Origin: Sulfuricurvum sp.
Lineage (GTDB): Bacteria; Campylobacterota; Campylobacteria; Campylobacterales; Sulfurimonadaceae
DNA length: 64,000 nt
Assembly (NCBI GenBank): GCA_028710885.1
Contig: JAQTTG010000005.1
Span: forward strand, 186,112-250,111
Direction: 5' to 3'
In this document: positions 9,771-20,546 of the stretch, one piece after another
How positions within the stretch are numbered: the stretch's first letter is position 1
How the letters are laid out: every line of letters starts with the position of its first letter
Notes under the pieces: model-generated
What the model was told of the DNA's origin: nothing
Seen by the model: the letters and a program-made list of their open reading frames with translations, nothing else
The model's database searches: none
Program-made: the position numbers and the translations under genes

Positions 9771-12473
9771 TTATCGATTATTTTCTTCTTTGAAAAATAT
9801 TTTTTCGAATGTCTCAGCCGGTATTGGCTTGCTGATTAAATAACCTTGTAAATAATCGCAACCGACAGATATGAGAAAATCGGCTTGTTCTTGGAGCTCA
9901 ACACCTTCTGCTATTACTGCTATACCGAGTTTGTGTGCCATGACGATTATCGCTTCACAAAGTATTTTATCATTTGCATCGTATTGTAAATTTTTAACAA
10001 ACGATTGATCTATTTTTAGAAAATCGATATCAAATTTTTTCAGGTAGGAAAGAGATGAATAGCCAGTTCCAAAATCATCCAATGAGAGTAATATCCCTTG
10101 TTTTTGTAATTGCATCAGTCGCTCTTGTACCAAAGGTGTTTGTTCCATCAGTAGCCCTTCTGTGATTTCTACAACGATTGCATCAGAGGAGACTATTTCA
10201 TTATTGATATAATCAATCAACATCATACGTTCCGTACTGTCATCACGAAACTGTATCGGAGATTTGTTGACGCTAATTTGAAAGGATGGGTCATATTTTT
10301 TTCTCCATTCATTAACACGTTCAATAGCTTCTTTAAATACCCATGCTCCGATCTCTACAATCATTCCCGTCTCTTCGGCAATAGGGATAAAATCAGCAGG
10401 ACTAATAATCGTTCCATCTGGTTTTTGCCATCGAATTAATGCTTCGGCTTTATGTACTCTTGAGCTTTTTACATCCAATATCGGTTGATAATAGAGGACA
10501 AATTGTTCTGTTTCAAGAGCGTAGCGGAGTTGGTTGATCAGTTTCATCCGTTTTTGGATGTTCTCTTGCATGGATGCCATGAAATATCGGTATCGATTCC
10601 GCCCATCTTTTTTAGCGGCATACATCGCCTGATCTGCATTAATAAACAATGTTTCGACTTGTATAGCATCAGTTGGCGCGATGGTTATTCCGATACTTGC
10701 AGAGACAAAGACCATTTCACCGTTGAGTTTAAATGCATGAGAGAGTTCAGTGAGTATGGCATTGGCTATCGTATCGATAATATTTGCATTGCTTAGTTGG
10801 GTGATAATGATAGTAAATTCATCTCCTCCCATCCGTGCGACAATATCGCTTTTTCGTACACATAACGAAATACGTCTGGCTGCTTCTTGTAGCAAGATAT
10901 CACCTTGATCGTGTCCGAGGGTATCATTGATCTCTTTAAAATGATCGAGGTCTAAAAACATTAATGCCATAGGCATTTGTGAGCGTTCAATATCTTGAAG
11001 CTCTTTTTCGAGACGGTACATGAACATGCTGCGATTTGGCAATCCGGTCAATGCGTCAAAATTTGCCTGATACCATATGGTTTTTTTAGCTTCTTCGGAG
11101 TCATTGATTTCTGAAAATATAGCGATATAGCGATAGGGCTGATTATGCTCATCGTGAATAGAGCGAATAGTGAGCCATTTAGAAAAGATACTGCCACTTT
11201 TGTGACGATCGACGATTTCACCCTCCCAAAAGCTATTGGTATTAATTGCATCCCACATTTGGTGATAAAACTCATTGGTATGTTTGCCAGAGTGCAAAAG
11301 ATTTGTTTTTTGCCCTTCGATTTCTCTCAACGTATAGCCGGTCAAAAGTTCGAAGGCAGGGTTGACACTGATAATATTATTCTTTTGATCCGCAATAACA
11401 ATCGCATCTGAACTGTGTTCAAAAACCAAAGCAGCAAGCTGGGTTTGTGCTTGTTGATGAAGCTGATTTGCTAAAATATTTCTCAAAATTTTTTGGCGTT
11501 GAAACTCCTTTATGACTCCGATTACGATAAATACTAACAAAAATCCAATGATAATGATAAAAATTTTAAATTTTTTATAAATATCGATGAGGGTAAAATG
11601 TTCATTGAAATCATACGGTGGAAGATTTAGTGTACGGAATACATCATGGATTTGTTGATATTCCATAGGTGCAGTCCACTTGATATCACCTTCTTTTGGA
11701 GATGGATGATTCTGACTTAGAAGAGCGATAATAACTTTGTTTGCTAACTCCAACGAGGTATTTGGCATCCGTGCAATCGGCCATTCTGGATAGAGATCCG
11801 TTGAGACACGATAGGGGAATTTTTCAAATGCCATCGGATGGAGAATACGGATGGCATGTAGGTCTATTTTCCCCTCTTTTGCCATATTTTCGAGAACATC
11901 ACTCCTGACAAATCCTGCATCCGCATCTTTGGATAAAACACGCAAAACGACATTATCGTGAGGCATTCCGGTGTAGGTGATGTGGAGAGAATTTAGATTA
12001 ACACCATTTTTTTTCAGGGCATACATAGGGGCCGCGTAGCCTCCCAGAGAATCTTGATCTACTGCAGAGATGTTTTTTCCTGAGAGATCACCCAAAGTGT
12101 TGATGTCTGTACGATTGTTTCGTACAAATACAACCCCTCCGAAACGCTCAATCCATATCCCATCTCTATATTTCATCAGGGTTGCTATCCGAGAAATATC
12201 ATAGAGATGCTCCAGATAAACATAATGACCGGAATTGGTAATAATAAAATCGATACTCCCATTTTTTGTAGCTTCGCGAAGTTCGGGATAATTCATAGGG
12301 AGGATTGAAAAATGCTCACCCGTAATCGATGTAGAAAGATAATCAGCTGTTTTTTGCCACTCTTTGAGTGTTTCAGCTTTTGAACGAAATGCTAATACAC
12401 CTATTTTAACTTCTGATGCATACAGCGAAAAAAGTTGAAAAATTATGAGGATAAAAATATATATTTTGGGCAT
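9771..12473 (-). CDS. PhnD-like sensor-PAS-GGDEF-EAL protein
   Basis: A 900-residue membrane protein. A signal peptide (start to about residue 20) precedes a periplasmic domain of the phosphate/phosphonate-binding PhnD type (about 22-270; VKIGVLAFRSKAETLKEW). A transmembrane helix lies near 309-329, then a PAS domain, a GGDEF domain with an intact GGDEF motif near residue 549, and an EAL domain with intact EALIRW near 676 and DDFGTGYSSL. Both enzymatic motifs survive, so it may make and degrade c-di-GMP under control of a periplasmic ligand. It lies 67 bases upstream of the HD-GYP gene on the same strand; the two may be co-transcribed. Confidence 0.92.
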   Translation of the reverse strand: MPKIYIFILIIFQLFSLYASEVKIGVLAFRSKAETLKEWQKTADYLSTSITGEHFSILPMNYPELREATKNGSIDFIITNSGHYVYLEHLYDISRIATLMKYRDGIWIERFGGVVFVRNNRTDINTLGDLSGKNISAVDQDSLGGYAAPMYALKKNGVNLNSLHITYTGMPHDNVVLRVLSKDADAGFVRSDVLENMAKEGKIDLHAIRILHPMAFEKFPYRVSTDLYPEWPIARMPNTSLELANKVIIALLSQNHPSPKEGDIKWTAPMEYQQIHDVFRTLNLPPYDFNEHFTLIDIYKKFKIFIIIIGFLLVFIVIGVIKEFQRQKILRNILANQLHQQAQTQLAALVFEHSSDAIVIADQKNNIISVNPAFELLTGYTLREIEGQKTNLLHSGKHTNEFYHQMWDAINTNSFWEGEIVDRHKSGSIFSKWLTIRSIHDEHNQPYRYIAIFSEINDSEEAKKTIWYQANFDALTGLPNRSMFMYRLEKELQDIERSQMPMALMFLDLDHFKEINDTLGHDQGDILLQEAARRISLCVRKSDIVARMGGDEFTIIITQLSNANIIDTIANAILTELSHAFKLNGEMVFVSASIGITIAPTDAIQVETLFINADQAMYAAKKDGRNRYRYFMASMQENIQKRMKLINQLRYALETEQFVLYYQPILDVKSSRVHKAEALIRWQKPDGTIISPADFIPIAEETGMIVEIGAWVFKEAIERVNEWRKKYDPSFQISVNKSPIQFRDDSTERMMLIDYINNEIVSSDAIVVEITEGLLMEQTPLVQERLMQLQKQGILLSLDDFGTGYSSLSYLKKFDIDFLKIDQSFVKNLQYDANDKILCEAIIVMAHKLGIAVIAEGVELQEQADFLISVGCDYLQGYLISKPIPAETFEKIFFKEENNR

Positions 12474-12646
12474 TTTGTAGCCTTTAAATGATTACAAATA
12501 GTTATAGAGTTATTGTCCTTATATATGACTGAAAATATTTTTTACAGATTGATAGGATAGAAAATATTTAGTAAGCCATTTGAATTCAAGAGGACTTTGA
12601 GTTACATTACAGTATATTAATAAAATTTTTTAGATGAAGGGATTGG
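12474..12646 (+). promoter_or_regulatory. Divergent intergenic region ahead of the polysaccharide cluster
   Basis: This AT-rich spacer separates the minus-strand c-di-GMP gene from plus-strand ugd. TATATT at 12613-12618 could be a -10 box for ugd, with GAAGGGATTGG as the ribosome site. The divergent layout puts a c-di-GMP enzyme beside the first polysaccharide gene. I see no defined operator. Confidence 0.3.
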
Positions 12647-13813
12647 ATGAAAATTGCTGTTGTTGGGACGGGATATGTTGGACTCTCTAATGGGATATTA
12701 TTGTCTCAGCATAATGAAGTAGTGGCACTTGATATAATCCCTGAAAAAGTTGCAATGCTAAATCGTAAAGTATCACCGATTGAAGATCGGGATATTGAAG
12801 AGTACATGAATGCAAAAGAGCTTAACTTTAGAGCGACTCTTGATAAAGTCGATGCGTACACAAACGCGGAGTTTATTATTATCGCTACCCCAACCGATTA
12901 TGATCCCAAAACCAATTATTTTAATACCGCATCGATTGAGTCGGTGCTCAACGATATTTTAGTGATCAATCCACTCGCAACCGTTGTAATTAAATCTACT
13001 GTACCGGTAGGGTATACACAAAAATTACGAGAGCATTTTAATACTAAAAACATAATTTTTTCACCGGAGTTTCTGAGAGAAGGAAAAGCTCTTTATGATA
13101 ATCTTTATCCCTCGCGTATTATCATCGGAGAACGGAGCACGCGAGCAGAACAATTTGCATCTCTTTTGGTCAAAGGTGCAAAAAAAGAGAACATCGATAT
13201 CCTCTATACAGACAGTACGGAGGCAGAAGCAATTAAACTTTTTGCCAATACCTATTTGGCTATGCGCGTTGCTTTTTTTAATGAGCTTGATTCCTATGCT
13301 CAGATATATAACCTCGATTCCAGACAAATAATCGAAGGGGTTAGTTTAGACCCTCGTATCGGCAATCATTACAATAATCCATCTTTCGGTTATGGCGGTT
13401 ATTGCTTGCCAAAAGATACCAAGCAATTACTTGCTAACTATGCAGAAGTACCCAGTAATATTATTCAGGCGATTGTAGATGCGAATAGTACTCGTAAAGA
13501 TTTTATTGCAGAAAGTATTATTAAAAAAAATCCAAATACGGTAGGAGTCTATCGTTTGGTGATGAAAGCGGGGTCGGATAATTTTCGTTCTTCGAGTATC
13601 CAAGGCATTATGAAACGGATAAAAGCTAAAGGGATTGAGGTGATTATTTATGAACCGATACTCCATGAAGATAGTTTTTACCGTTCACGTGTTGTTCGAG
13701 AGTTAGAAGAGTTTAAAAAACTCTCAGATGTGATTATTGCAAACCGATATTCAGATGATTTAGAAGATGTTCTTGAGAAAGTTTATTCAAGAGATTTATT
13801 TAAAAATGATTAA
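12647..13813 (+). CDS. ugd: UDP-glucose 6-dehydrogenase
   Basis: Oxidises UDP-glucose to UDP-glucuronate for surface polysaccharide. The Rossmann motif GTGYVGL is at residues 7-13. Family landmarks are [20 protein letters not shown], the lysine in [20 protein letters not shown], and the catalytic cysteine in [11 protein letters not shown]. The 388-residue length is normal. A broken second copy of the 5' end lies at 20543-20745. It is probably the first gene of the cluster and is followed by fcl copy 1. Confidence 0.93.
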   Translation: MKIAVVGTGYVGLSNGILLSQHNEVVALDIIPEKVAMLNRKVSPIEDRDIEEYMNAKELNFRATLDKVDAYTNAEFIIIATPTDYDPKTNYFNTASIESVLNDILVINPLATVVIKSTVPVGYTQKLREHFNTKNIIFSPEFLREGKALYDNLYPSRIIIGERSTRAEQFASLLVKGAKKENIDILYTDSTEAEAIKLFANTYLAMRVAFFNELDSYAQIYNLDSRQIIEGVSLDPRIGNHYNNPSFGYGGYCLPKDTKQLLANYAEVPSNIIQAIVDANSTRKDFIAESIIKKNPNTVGVYRLVMKAGSDNFRSSSIQGIMKRIKAKGIEVIIYEPILHEDSFYRSRVVRELEEFKKLSDVIIANRYSDDLEDVLEKVYSRDLFKND

Positions 13814-13884
13814 AAGGGAAAAAATGAATCAAAAAATTGTATATAAGTCTATGATATAAAATTATGAGTTATTTCGAGTAACCT

Positions 13885-14847
13885 ATGAAAAAAAATAGCA
13901 AGATATACATAGCAGGGCATCGTGGGCTTGTCGGGAGCGCAATTGTCAAAAGTCTTCACTCAAAAGGGTATACCAATTTGGTATATCGGACACATGACGA
14001 ACTTGATTTGACCGATCAAAACGCTGTAAAACGTTTTTTTGAACTTGAAAAACCTCAATACGTCATTTTAGCAGCGGCAAAAGTAGGTGGGATAGTTGCC
14101 AACAACACGTACCGTGCTGAATTCATTTATGACAATCTCATGATTCAAAATAATATTATTCATCAAAGCTACCTGTGTGGCGTTGAAAAATTACTTTTTT
14201 TAGGAAGTACCTGTATTTATCCGCGTGATTGTCCTCAGCCGATGAGTGAAGATGCCTTATTGACTTCACCGTTGGAATATACCAATGAACCTTATGCTAT
14301 TGCCAAAATTGCCGGAATCAAAATGTGTGAGAGTTATAACCTCCAATACGGTACTAACTTTATCTCGGTAATGCCAACAAATCTATATGGTCCTAATGAT
14401 AATTTTGATTTAGAGACGTCTCATGTTTTGCCGGCATTAATCCGTAAAATGCATGAGGCAAAAATAAACGAAGTAGAACAAGTAGAGATTTGGGGCAGCG
14501 GAAAGGCTTTGCGTGAGTTTTTATGGAGTGAAGATATGGCAGATGCTTGCGTGTTTTTGATGGAAAATCGGGATTTTAAAGATACATTTAGCACGTCAAA
14601 AGAAATTAGAAATACCCATATAAATATAGGCACAGGAGAAGAGATAAGCATTAAAGACCTCGCCTATCTAATCCGTGATACAGTTGGGTACAGGGGTGAG
14701 CTTTATTTTAATACTAGTAAACCTGATGGAACGATGCGAAAACTCACCGATGTGAGTAAACTTCATGCTCTTGGTTGGAAACATACTGTTGAATTAAGAG
14801 AAGGTATTGCTTTAATGTACGATTGGTACATAAATCCAAAAAAATAG
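13885..14847 (+). CDS. fcl: GDP-L-fucose synthase, copy 1
   Basis: An epimerase-reductase of the SDR family that turns GDP-4-keto-6-deoxymannose into GDP-L-fucose. The N-terminal GHRGLVGSA binds NADPH, the catalytic serine/cysteine region is [10 protein letters not shown], and the Tyr-Lys pair is in YAIAKIAG. At 320 residues it is shorter than copy 2 at 19500 because it lacks an insert of about 28 residues before EIWGSGK. The two copies are otherwise very similar. Copy 1 lies behind ugd rather than behind gmd, where this enzyme normally sits. Confidence 0.92.
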   Translation: MKKNSKIYIAGHRGLVGSAIVKSLHSKGYTNLVYRTHDELDLTDQNAVKRFFELEKPQYVILAAAKVGGIVANNTYRAEFIYDNLMIQNNIIHQSYLCGVEKLLFLGSTCIYPRDCPQPMSEDALLTSPLEYTNEPYAIAKIAGIKMCESYNLQYGTNFISVMPTNLYGPNDNFDLETSHVLPALIRKMHEAKINEVEQVEIWGSGKALREFLWSEDMADACVFLMENRDFKDTFSTSKEIRNTHINIGTGEEISIKDLAYLIRDTVGYRGELYFNTSKPDGTMRKLTDVSKLHALGWKHTVELREGIALMYDWYINPKK

Positions 14848-14958
14848 TTTTGATTTGAGAAATGATTAATTTGTTATTGTTTTGTGATTTTCAATATCAA
14901 TAAACACAATTAAACCCACAAAAGCTACTTTTTAGAAGACATTTATTATAATAAGACT

Positions 14959-15642
14959 ATGAAGACAGCGTGCAAACACATCGGCATTATCATGGACGGA
15001 AACGGTCGATGGGCAAAAGAGAGAGGGCAAAAGCGTTCTCATGGTCATGAAGCAGGCGCTGCAAAAGTTCGTGAGATTACACAGTTTTGCTCTGATAGAG
15101 GTATTGAATACCTTACCCTTTATGCATTTAGCACCGAAAATTGGAAACGTCCTGCTCTGGAAGTCTCATTTTTGATGAAACTGATGACGAAATATCTCAA
15201 AAATGAGTTGCCGCTATTTATTGCAAATAATATCCGTTTTGAGACAATAGGGGATTTGTCGCTATTTTCTCCAGCTCTAAAAAAGCAGATAGCTATTACC
15301 AAAGAAGCGACGTCTCATCATACTGGGTTAACACAGGTTTTAGCCCTAAATTATGGTTCTCGTGATGAAATCGTCCGTGCGTGTAACGCTTTGCGTGAAC
15401 ATAACGAGCCATTAACAGTGGAGTTGATTGAACAGCATCTGGATACGAGCAGTTTTCCTCCGGTTGATATGATTATTCGTACAGGTGGAGATATTCGTCT
15501 TTCGAATTTTTTGTTATGGCAAGCAGCCTATGCTGAACTCTTTTTTACCCCTACTTTATGGCCTGATTTATCAATTGATGAGTTTGAGTCTATTCTAAAA
15601 ACTTTTGCACAGCGAGAACGTAGGTTCGGAGGATTAAATTGA
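14959..15642 (+). CDS. uppS: Isoprenyl (undecaprenyl) diphosphate synthase
   Basis: A cis-prenyltransferase that adds isopentenyl units to farnesyl diphosphate to make the C55 carrier for peptidoglycan and surface glycans. The active-site motif MDGNGRWAK has Asp13, RSHGHEAGA follows, and the C-terminal RTGGDIRLSNFLLWQ is the signature loop. The 227-residue length fits the short Campylobacterota forms. It lies within a polysaccharide cluster rather than beside cdsA or frr. It may be the sole housekeeping copy or an extra one; the window cannot show which. Confidence 0.93.
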   Translation: MKTACKHIGIIMDGNGRWAKERGQKRSHGHEAGAAKVREITQFCSDRGIEYLTLYAFSTENWKRPALEVSFLMKLMTKYLKNELPLFIANNIRFETIGDLSLFSPALKKQIAITKEATSHHTGLTQVLALNYGSRDEIVRACNALREHNEPLTVELIEQHLDTSSFPPVDMIIRTGGDIRLSNFLLWQAAYAELFFTPTLWPDLSIDEFESILKTFAQRERRFGGLN

Positions 15643-15706
15643 GATTTTTACTAGGATATCAAAAGACGACGATAGCATGGGAAATAAGATTTATAAAGGT
15701 AAATGC

Positions 15707-16546
15707 ATGAAAAAATCTCCGATTAATGTCTGTCTTTTTCCTGCTGCCGGTTACGGCACCAGATTTCTTCCGGCAACCAAAGCAATGCCCAAAGAGATGC
15801 TTCCCATCCTCACTAAACCGCTTATTCAGTACGGTGTTGAAGAGGCAATGGACGCAGGGATGAACACCATGGCAATCGTTACCGGACGGGGTAAACGGGC
15901 GATAGAGGATCATTTTGACATCAGCTACGAGCTGGAAAGCCAGATCAAAGGGACGACCAAAGAAAAGATGCTTGCTGACATCCGTCACATCATAGACAAA
16001 TGCACTTTTAGCTATACCCGTCAGATCGAGATGCGTGGACTAGGTCACGCTATTTTGACAGGTAAAACATTGACCAATTTTCAGCCGTTTGCCGTTTTGT
16101 TGGCGGATGATTTATGTGTCAATAACAAGGGTGTAGGGGTACTCAGCCAGATGGTCGAATTATATAAAAAATACCGTTGCAGTATCGTCGCTATCGAAGA
16201 GATCGATCCGCAGCATACCGACAAATACGGTGTAATCGATGGCGATGAGATCGCACCGGGGATATACCGTGTCCGTACGATGGTCGAAAAACCTGCTCCC
16301 TCAGATGCCCCGACCAACCTCGCTATCATCGGTCGCTATATTCTCACTCCCGATATCTTTGATATACTTCGTGTGACCAAACCGGGCAAAGGCGGAGAGA
16401 TCCAGATCACCGATGCACTGATGCGTCAGGCGGAGCAGGGTGCTGTTATTGCGTACAAATTTCAGGGCAAACGTTACGACTGCGGTAGTATCGATGGATA
16501 CGTTCAAGCTACGGTAGAATTGTATGAAGCGGAGAAATATAAATGA
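15707..16546 (+). CDS. galU: UTP-glucose-1-phosphate uridylyltransferase
   Basis: Makes UDP-glucose from UTP and glucose-1-phosphate, feeding Ugd. The nucleotide-binding motif is GYGTRFLPATKAMPKEMLP, with VEKP further on. I prefer the ATG at 15707, which follows AAAGGT and gives the expected MKK start; an ATG at 15677 adds ten residues. The gene is more GC-rich than those around it. Its stop overlaps the manC start (ATGA at 16543-16546). Confidence 0.93.
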   Translation: MKKSPINVCLFPAAGYGTRFLPATKAMPKEMLPILTKPLIQYGVEEAMDAGMNTMAIVTGRGKRAIEDHFDISYELESQIKGTTKEKMLADIRHIIDKCTFSYTRQIEMRGLGHAILTGKTLTNFQPFAVLLADDLCVNNKGVGVLSQMVELYKKYRCSIVAIEEIDPQHTDKYGVIDGDEIAPGIYRVRTMVEKPAPSDAPTNLAIIGRYILTPDIFDILRVTKPGKGGEIQITDALMRQAEQGAVIAYKFQGKRYDCGSIDGYVQATVELYEAEKYK

Positions 16547-17919
16547 CAAACATTATTCTTTGCGGTGGAAGCGGAACTCGTTTATGGCCGATTAGCCGAA
16601 CATTATTGCCAAAACAGTTTGTAAAACTGTTTGACGATAAATCCCTTTTTCAACTCACCGTTGAACGCAATACACAACTATGTGATGCACAGTGTATCGT
16701 CTCTAATGCTGAGCAGTATTTTTTGGCTATTGATCAGTTAGAAGAACTTGGTATTACCAACAACAGCTATCTTTTAGAGCCCGTAGGGAGAAATACTGCC
16801 CCGGCGATAGCATTAGCATGTATGACGCTTAATCCCGATGAAATCGTCCTAGTCACGCCATCTGATCATTTGATTAAAAACAGCTTCCAATACAATAGTG
16901 TGATTCTAAGAGCAAAAGAGCTTGCAGCAGAGGGTTATCTGGTGACATTCGGTATTAAACCGACTTTTGCTGAAACTGGTTTTGGCTATATTGAAAGCGA
17001 GGGTGAAAATGTTCTAGCCTTTTATGAAAAACCTGATTTTAACACGGCTACTGGATATTTAAATGCGGGGAACTATTACTGGAATAGCGGGATGTTTATG
17101 TTTAGGGCAGGGGTGTTTTTAGAAGAGCTCTTAAAATATTCACCTGAACTTTATGAAGCGTCTAAGACAGCATTTGATGAGAACCAATCTATAACTGATA
17201 ACCAATTGCGGATTAAGCATGAGCTTATGCTTGCGATTCCTGAAGACAGCATTGACTACGCTGTGATGGAAAAATCTTCTTTAGTAAAAGTTGTTCCCTC
17301 AGATATTGATTGGTCTGACGTCGGAAGTTTTGATAGTCTCTATGAAGAACTCCCAAAAGACAGTTATGGTAATACCAAAAACGCTAATCATATTTCGATT
17401 GATTCAAAAAATAATCTCGTCTATGGCAGTGAGCGTAAAATTGCTACCGTCGATATAGAAGATTGTATTATAGTGGATACGGGCGATGCTCTACTTATAT
17501 CGAAAAAGGGCTCCTCACAAAAAGTAAAAAAGGTGGTTGAAAAACTAAAAGAGATAGAAAGTGATCTTCACAACATCCATCTCACGGGTCACAGACCATG
17601 GGGCAGCTACACCGTTTTGGAAGAATCAGAAGGGTATAAGATCAAACGTATCGAGGTTAAACCAGGTAAACGTCTGAGCCTACAAAAGCATTTTCACCGT
17701 AATGAGCATTGGATCGTGGTAAGCGGTACAGCGACAGTGAGAGTAGGTGATGAGACGAGATTAGTCCGCCCCAATGAAAGTACTTATATTAAGATGGGAG
17801 AAGTTCATCGTCTTTCAAATGAAGGTAAGATTCCAGTAGTTCTTATAGAAGCACAGGTTGGTGAGTATACGGGTGAAGATGATATCGTCAGGATTAGTGA
17901 TGATTTTAAAAGAGATTAG
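16543..17919 (+). CDS. manC: Mannose-1-phosphate guanylyltransferase / mannose-6-phosphate isomerase
   Basis: Bifunctional enzyme giving GDP-mannose, the precursor of GDP-fucose. The N-terminal GGSGTRLWP is the pyrophosphorylase signature, and FYEKPDF is the sugar-phosphate loop. The C-terminal cupin domain has PWGSYTVLE and KHFHRNEHW, the metal-binding isomerase half. 458 residues is a typical length. Translation is coupled to galU by ATGA. The phosphomannomutase needed between the two activities is not in the window. Confidence 0.93.
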   Translation: MTNIILCGGSGTRLWPISRTLLPKQFVKLFDDKSLFQLTVERNTQLCDAQCIVSNAEQYFLAIDQLEELGITNNSYLLEPVGRNTAPAIALACMTLNPDEIVLVTPSDHLIKNSFQYNSVILRAKELAAEGYLVTFGIKPTFAETGFGYIESEGENVLAFYEKPDFNTATGYLNAGNYYWNSGMFMFRAGVFLEELLKYSPELYEASKTAFDENQSITDNQLRIKHELMLAIPEDSIDYAVMEKSSLVKVVPSDIDWSDVGSFDSLYEELPKDSYGNTKNANHISIDSKNNLVYGSERKIATVDIEDCIIVDTGDALLISKKGSSQKVKKVVEKLKEIESDLHNIHLTGHRPWGSYTVLEESEGYKIKRIEVKPGKRLSLQKHFHRNEHWIVVSGTATVRVGDETRLVRPNESTYIKMGEVHRLSNEGKIPVVLIEAQVGEYTGEDDIVRISDDFKRD

Positions 17920-17922
17920 AAA

Positions 17923-18375
17923 ATGTTACCGTTAGATATCTTTAAAACAGTGGTAGATAATACCCCTCTTATTGCAATAGATTTTATTATTGAAAATGAT
18001 GAAGGCAAATATTTGCTTGGTAAGAGAGTAAATGCTCCTGCGTGCGGATATTGGTTTACACTTGGGGGTAGAATCTTAAAAAATGAAAAGATTACCGATG
18101 CAATCATTAGGCTTAGTCAAAAAGAGTTTAACCAAGAAATAAATCAAAAAATGTTAACATTTCACGGTATATATGAGCATTTTTATGAAGATAGTTTTTC
18201 AGATGAAAGTGTTTCTACCCATTATGTTGTTTTGGCCTATCGGATAAAAATCATGGATTCACTAAATCTACCAATATTTGAACATCATGAGTATAACTAT
18301 TTTTCAAAAGAGGAACTTTTGGAAAATAGTTATGTGCATACATACGTAAAAGATTATTTTAGAGGAAAAAATTAA
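17923..18375 (+). CDS. gmm: GDP-mannose mannosyl hydrolase (Nudix)
   Basis: A 150-residue Nudix protein that cleaves GDP-mannose to GDP and mannose. Its Nudix box is the altered form typical of this family (GGRILKNEKITDAIIRL, with Q and N at positions that are Glu in ordinary Nudix enzymes). WcaH in the E. coli colanic acid cluster is the model and sits beside gmd and fcl, as here. It may tune the GDP-mannose/GDP-fucose balance. It lies 3 bases behind manC and 3 bases before gmd. Confidence 0.85.
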   Translation: MLPLDIFKTVVDNTPLIAIDFIIENDEGKYLLGKRVNAPACGYWFTLGGRILKNEKITDAIIRLSQKEFNQEINQKMLTFHGIYEHFYEDSFSDESVSTHYVVLAYRIKIMDSLNLPIFEHHEYNYFSKEELLENSYVHTYVKDYFRGKN

Positions 18376-18378
18376 AAC

Positions 18379-19500
18379 ATGGCAGATCAAAAAGTAGCAC
18401 TTATCACGGGTATAACAGGTCAAGATGGTTCATATTTGGCAGAGTTTTTGTTGAAAAAAGGGTATGTTGTTCATGGTATGAAGCGTAGAAGTTCTCTTTT
18501 TAATACCGATAGAATTGACCATTTATATCAAGATCCTCATGTTGAAAATCGAAATCTCATATTGCATCATGGTGATATGACCGACTCGATGAATATCACT
18601 CGCATTATCCAGGAAGTTCAACCTGATGAGATATATAACCTTGCAGCTATGAGTCATGTCGCGGTTTCATTTGAAACACCTGAATATGTGGCAAATGCAG
18701 ATGGAACTGGGACATTGCGTATTCTCGAAGCGGTAAAACTTTTAGGACTGAGCAAAAAAACAAAAATCTACCAAGCGTCTACATCTGAACTTTATGGAAA
18801 AGTGCAAGAAACACCTCAATCGGAGACGACACCGTTTTACCCACGTTCTCCATACGCCGTAGCTAAAATGTATGCGTATTGGATTACCGTCAACTACCGT
18901 GAAGCGTATGGGATGTTTGCGTGCAACGGCATCCTTTTCAACCATGAATCACCTGTACGTGGTGAGACGTTTGTTACACGTAAAATCACTCGTGCAGCGA
19001 GTAAAATCGCACTTGGATTGCAAGATAAACTTTATCTTGGTAACCTTGATGCAAAACGTGACTGGGGCCATGCAAAAGATTATGTTCGCATGATGTGGAT
19101 GATTTTACAAGCAGAAGAAGCAGAAGACTGGGTAATCGCAACAGGACAAACAACGACGGTGCGTGATTTTGTCAAAATGGCATTTGAATATGCAGGTATT
19201 GAGCTAGAATTCCGTGGTGAAGGTGTGGATGAAAAAGGATATGTAGTTTCTTGCTCAAATCCTGAGTATCAAGTAACTATTGGAGCAAATGTCGTAGCCG
19301 TTGATCCAAGATACTTTAGACCTACAGAAGTAGATCTTCTGCTTGGCGATCCTACAAAAGCTGAAACAAAACTAGGCTGGAGTAGAGAATACAAACTTCA
19401 AGAGCTCGTTAACGATATGATGAAATCAGATCTCAAGCTGATGACCAAAGACGTATATCTCCAAGAAGGTGGATATAAAACGATGAGTTATTACGAATAA
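18379..19500 (+). CDS. gmd: GDP-mannose 4,6-dehydratase
   Basis: First committed step to GDP-L-fucose: converts GDP-mannose to GDP-4-keto-6-deoxymannose. The NADP-binding motif is [14 protein letters not shown] at about residues 11-24. The catalytic region has STSELYGK and YAVAKMYA, with [16 protein letters not shown] further on. The 373-residue length is standard. Its stop overlaps the start of fcl copy 2 by one base (TAATG at 19498-19502), the usual gmd-fcl coupling. Confidence 0.96.
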   Translation: MADQKVALITGITGQDGSYLAEFLLKKGYVVHGMKRRSSLFNTDRIDHLYQDPHVENRNLILHHGDMTDSMNITRIIQEVQPDEIYNLAAMSHVAVSFETPEYVANADGTGTLRILEAVKLLGLSKKTKIYQASTSELYGKVQETPQSETTPFYPRSPYAVAKMYAYWITVNYREAYGMFACNGILFNHESPVRGETFVTRKITRAASKIALGLQDKLYLGNLDAKRDWGHAKDYVRMMWMILQAEEAEDWVIATGQTTTVRDFVKMAFEYAGIELEFRGEGVDEKGYVVSCSNPEYQVTIGANVVAVDPRYFRPTEVDLLLGDPTKAETKLGWSREYKLQELVNDMMKSDLKLMTKDVYLQEGGYKTMSYYE

Positions 19501-20546
19501 TGCAAAAAAATTCTAAAATATACATTGCAGGTCATCGTGGGCTCGTAGGCTCAGCTATCGTCAAAAATTTGAGAGAAAAAGGTTATACAAACCTCATTTA
19601 TAAAACGCATAACGAATTAGACTTATGCAACCAGCAAGCAGTGGCAGAATTTTTCGAAGCTGAAAAACCTGAATATGTGATCCTTGCCGCAGCAAAAGTG
19701 GGCGGGATCGTGGCAAACAATACGTACAGAGCAGATTTCATTTATGAAAACCTCCAAATACAAAACAATATCATCCATCAAAGCTATCTACACAAAGTGA
19801 CAAAACTATTGTTCTTAGGAAGCACTTGTATCTATCCAAAAAATGCTCCTCAGCCGATGCGTGAGGATTGTCTGCTTACCGACATTTTAGAGTACACCAA
19901 CGAACCCTACGCCATCGCTAAAGTAGCAGGGATAAAGATGTGTGAGAGTTACAACCTCCAGTACGGTACCAACTATATTAGCGTCATGCCGACGAATCTT
20001 TACGGTCCAAATGATAACTTTGATCTCGAAAAAAGCCATGTTCTCCCTGCCATGATCCGAAAAATCCATTTGGCAAAACTATTAAGTGACAATAATACAA
20101 AAGCACTGTTGGATGATCTCAATATGGATAACCTCGAAACTGCTTTAGGGTATTTAAAAGGATTCGGTGTCAGCGCTGAGTGTGTTGAGATATGGGGAAG
20201 CGGAAAACCGATGCGGGAATTTCTCTGGTCCGAAGATATGGCAGATGCATGTGTCTTTTTGATGGAAAGTCGTGATTTTAAAGATACCTTTAGCGTAACC
20301 CATGAAATCCGCAATACGCATATCAATATCGGCACAGGAGTGGATATTAGTATCTACGATTTGGCATATCTTATCCGAGATATTGTTGGGTTCAATGGTG
20401 AGTTGTATTTTAACACTGATAAGCCTGATGGTACGATGAAAAAACTCAGTGATGTGAGTAAGCTCCATGCACTAGGATGGAAACACAAGGTGGAGTTAAA
20501 AGAGGGTATTCGAACGATGTATGAATGGTATAAAGAGGGAAAATGA
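19500..20546 (+). CDS. fcl: GDP-L-fucose synthase, copy 2
   Basis: Same enzyme family as the gene at 13885, with [19 protein letters not shown] and YAIAKVAG. At 348 residues it carries an extra segment of about 28 residues ([20 protein letters not shown]) between the core and the conserved EIWGSGK. It is directly coupled to gmd, so this is probably the working partner of Gmd. Its stop overlaps the ATG of a broken ugd copy (ATGA at 20543-20546). Confidence 0.93.
   Translation: MQKNSKIYIAGHRGLVGSAIVKNLREKGYTNLIYKTHNELDLCNQQAVAEFFEAEKPEYVILAAAKVGGIVANNTYRADFIYENLQIQNNIIHQSYLHKVTKLLFLGSTCIYPKNAPQPMREDCLLTDILEYTNEPYAIAKVAGIKMCESYNLQYGTNYISVMPTNLYGPNDNFDLEKSHVLPAMIRKIHLAKLLSDNNTKALLDDLNMDNLETALGYLKGFGVSAECVEIWGSGKPMREFLWSEDMADACVFLMESRDFKDTFSVTHEIRNTHINIGTGVDISIYDLAYLIRDIVGFNGELYFNTDKPDGTMKKLSDVSKLHALGWKHKVELKEGIRTMYEWYKEGK

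Noticed and set aside
13824..13859. Eleven-residue frame after ugd
   Set aside because: Too short to support as a gene; no recognisable pattern despite an upstream purine stretch.
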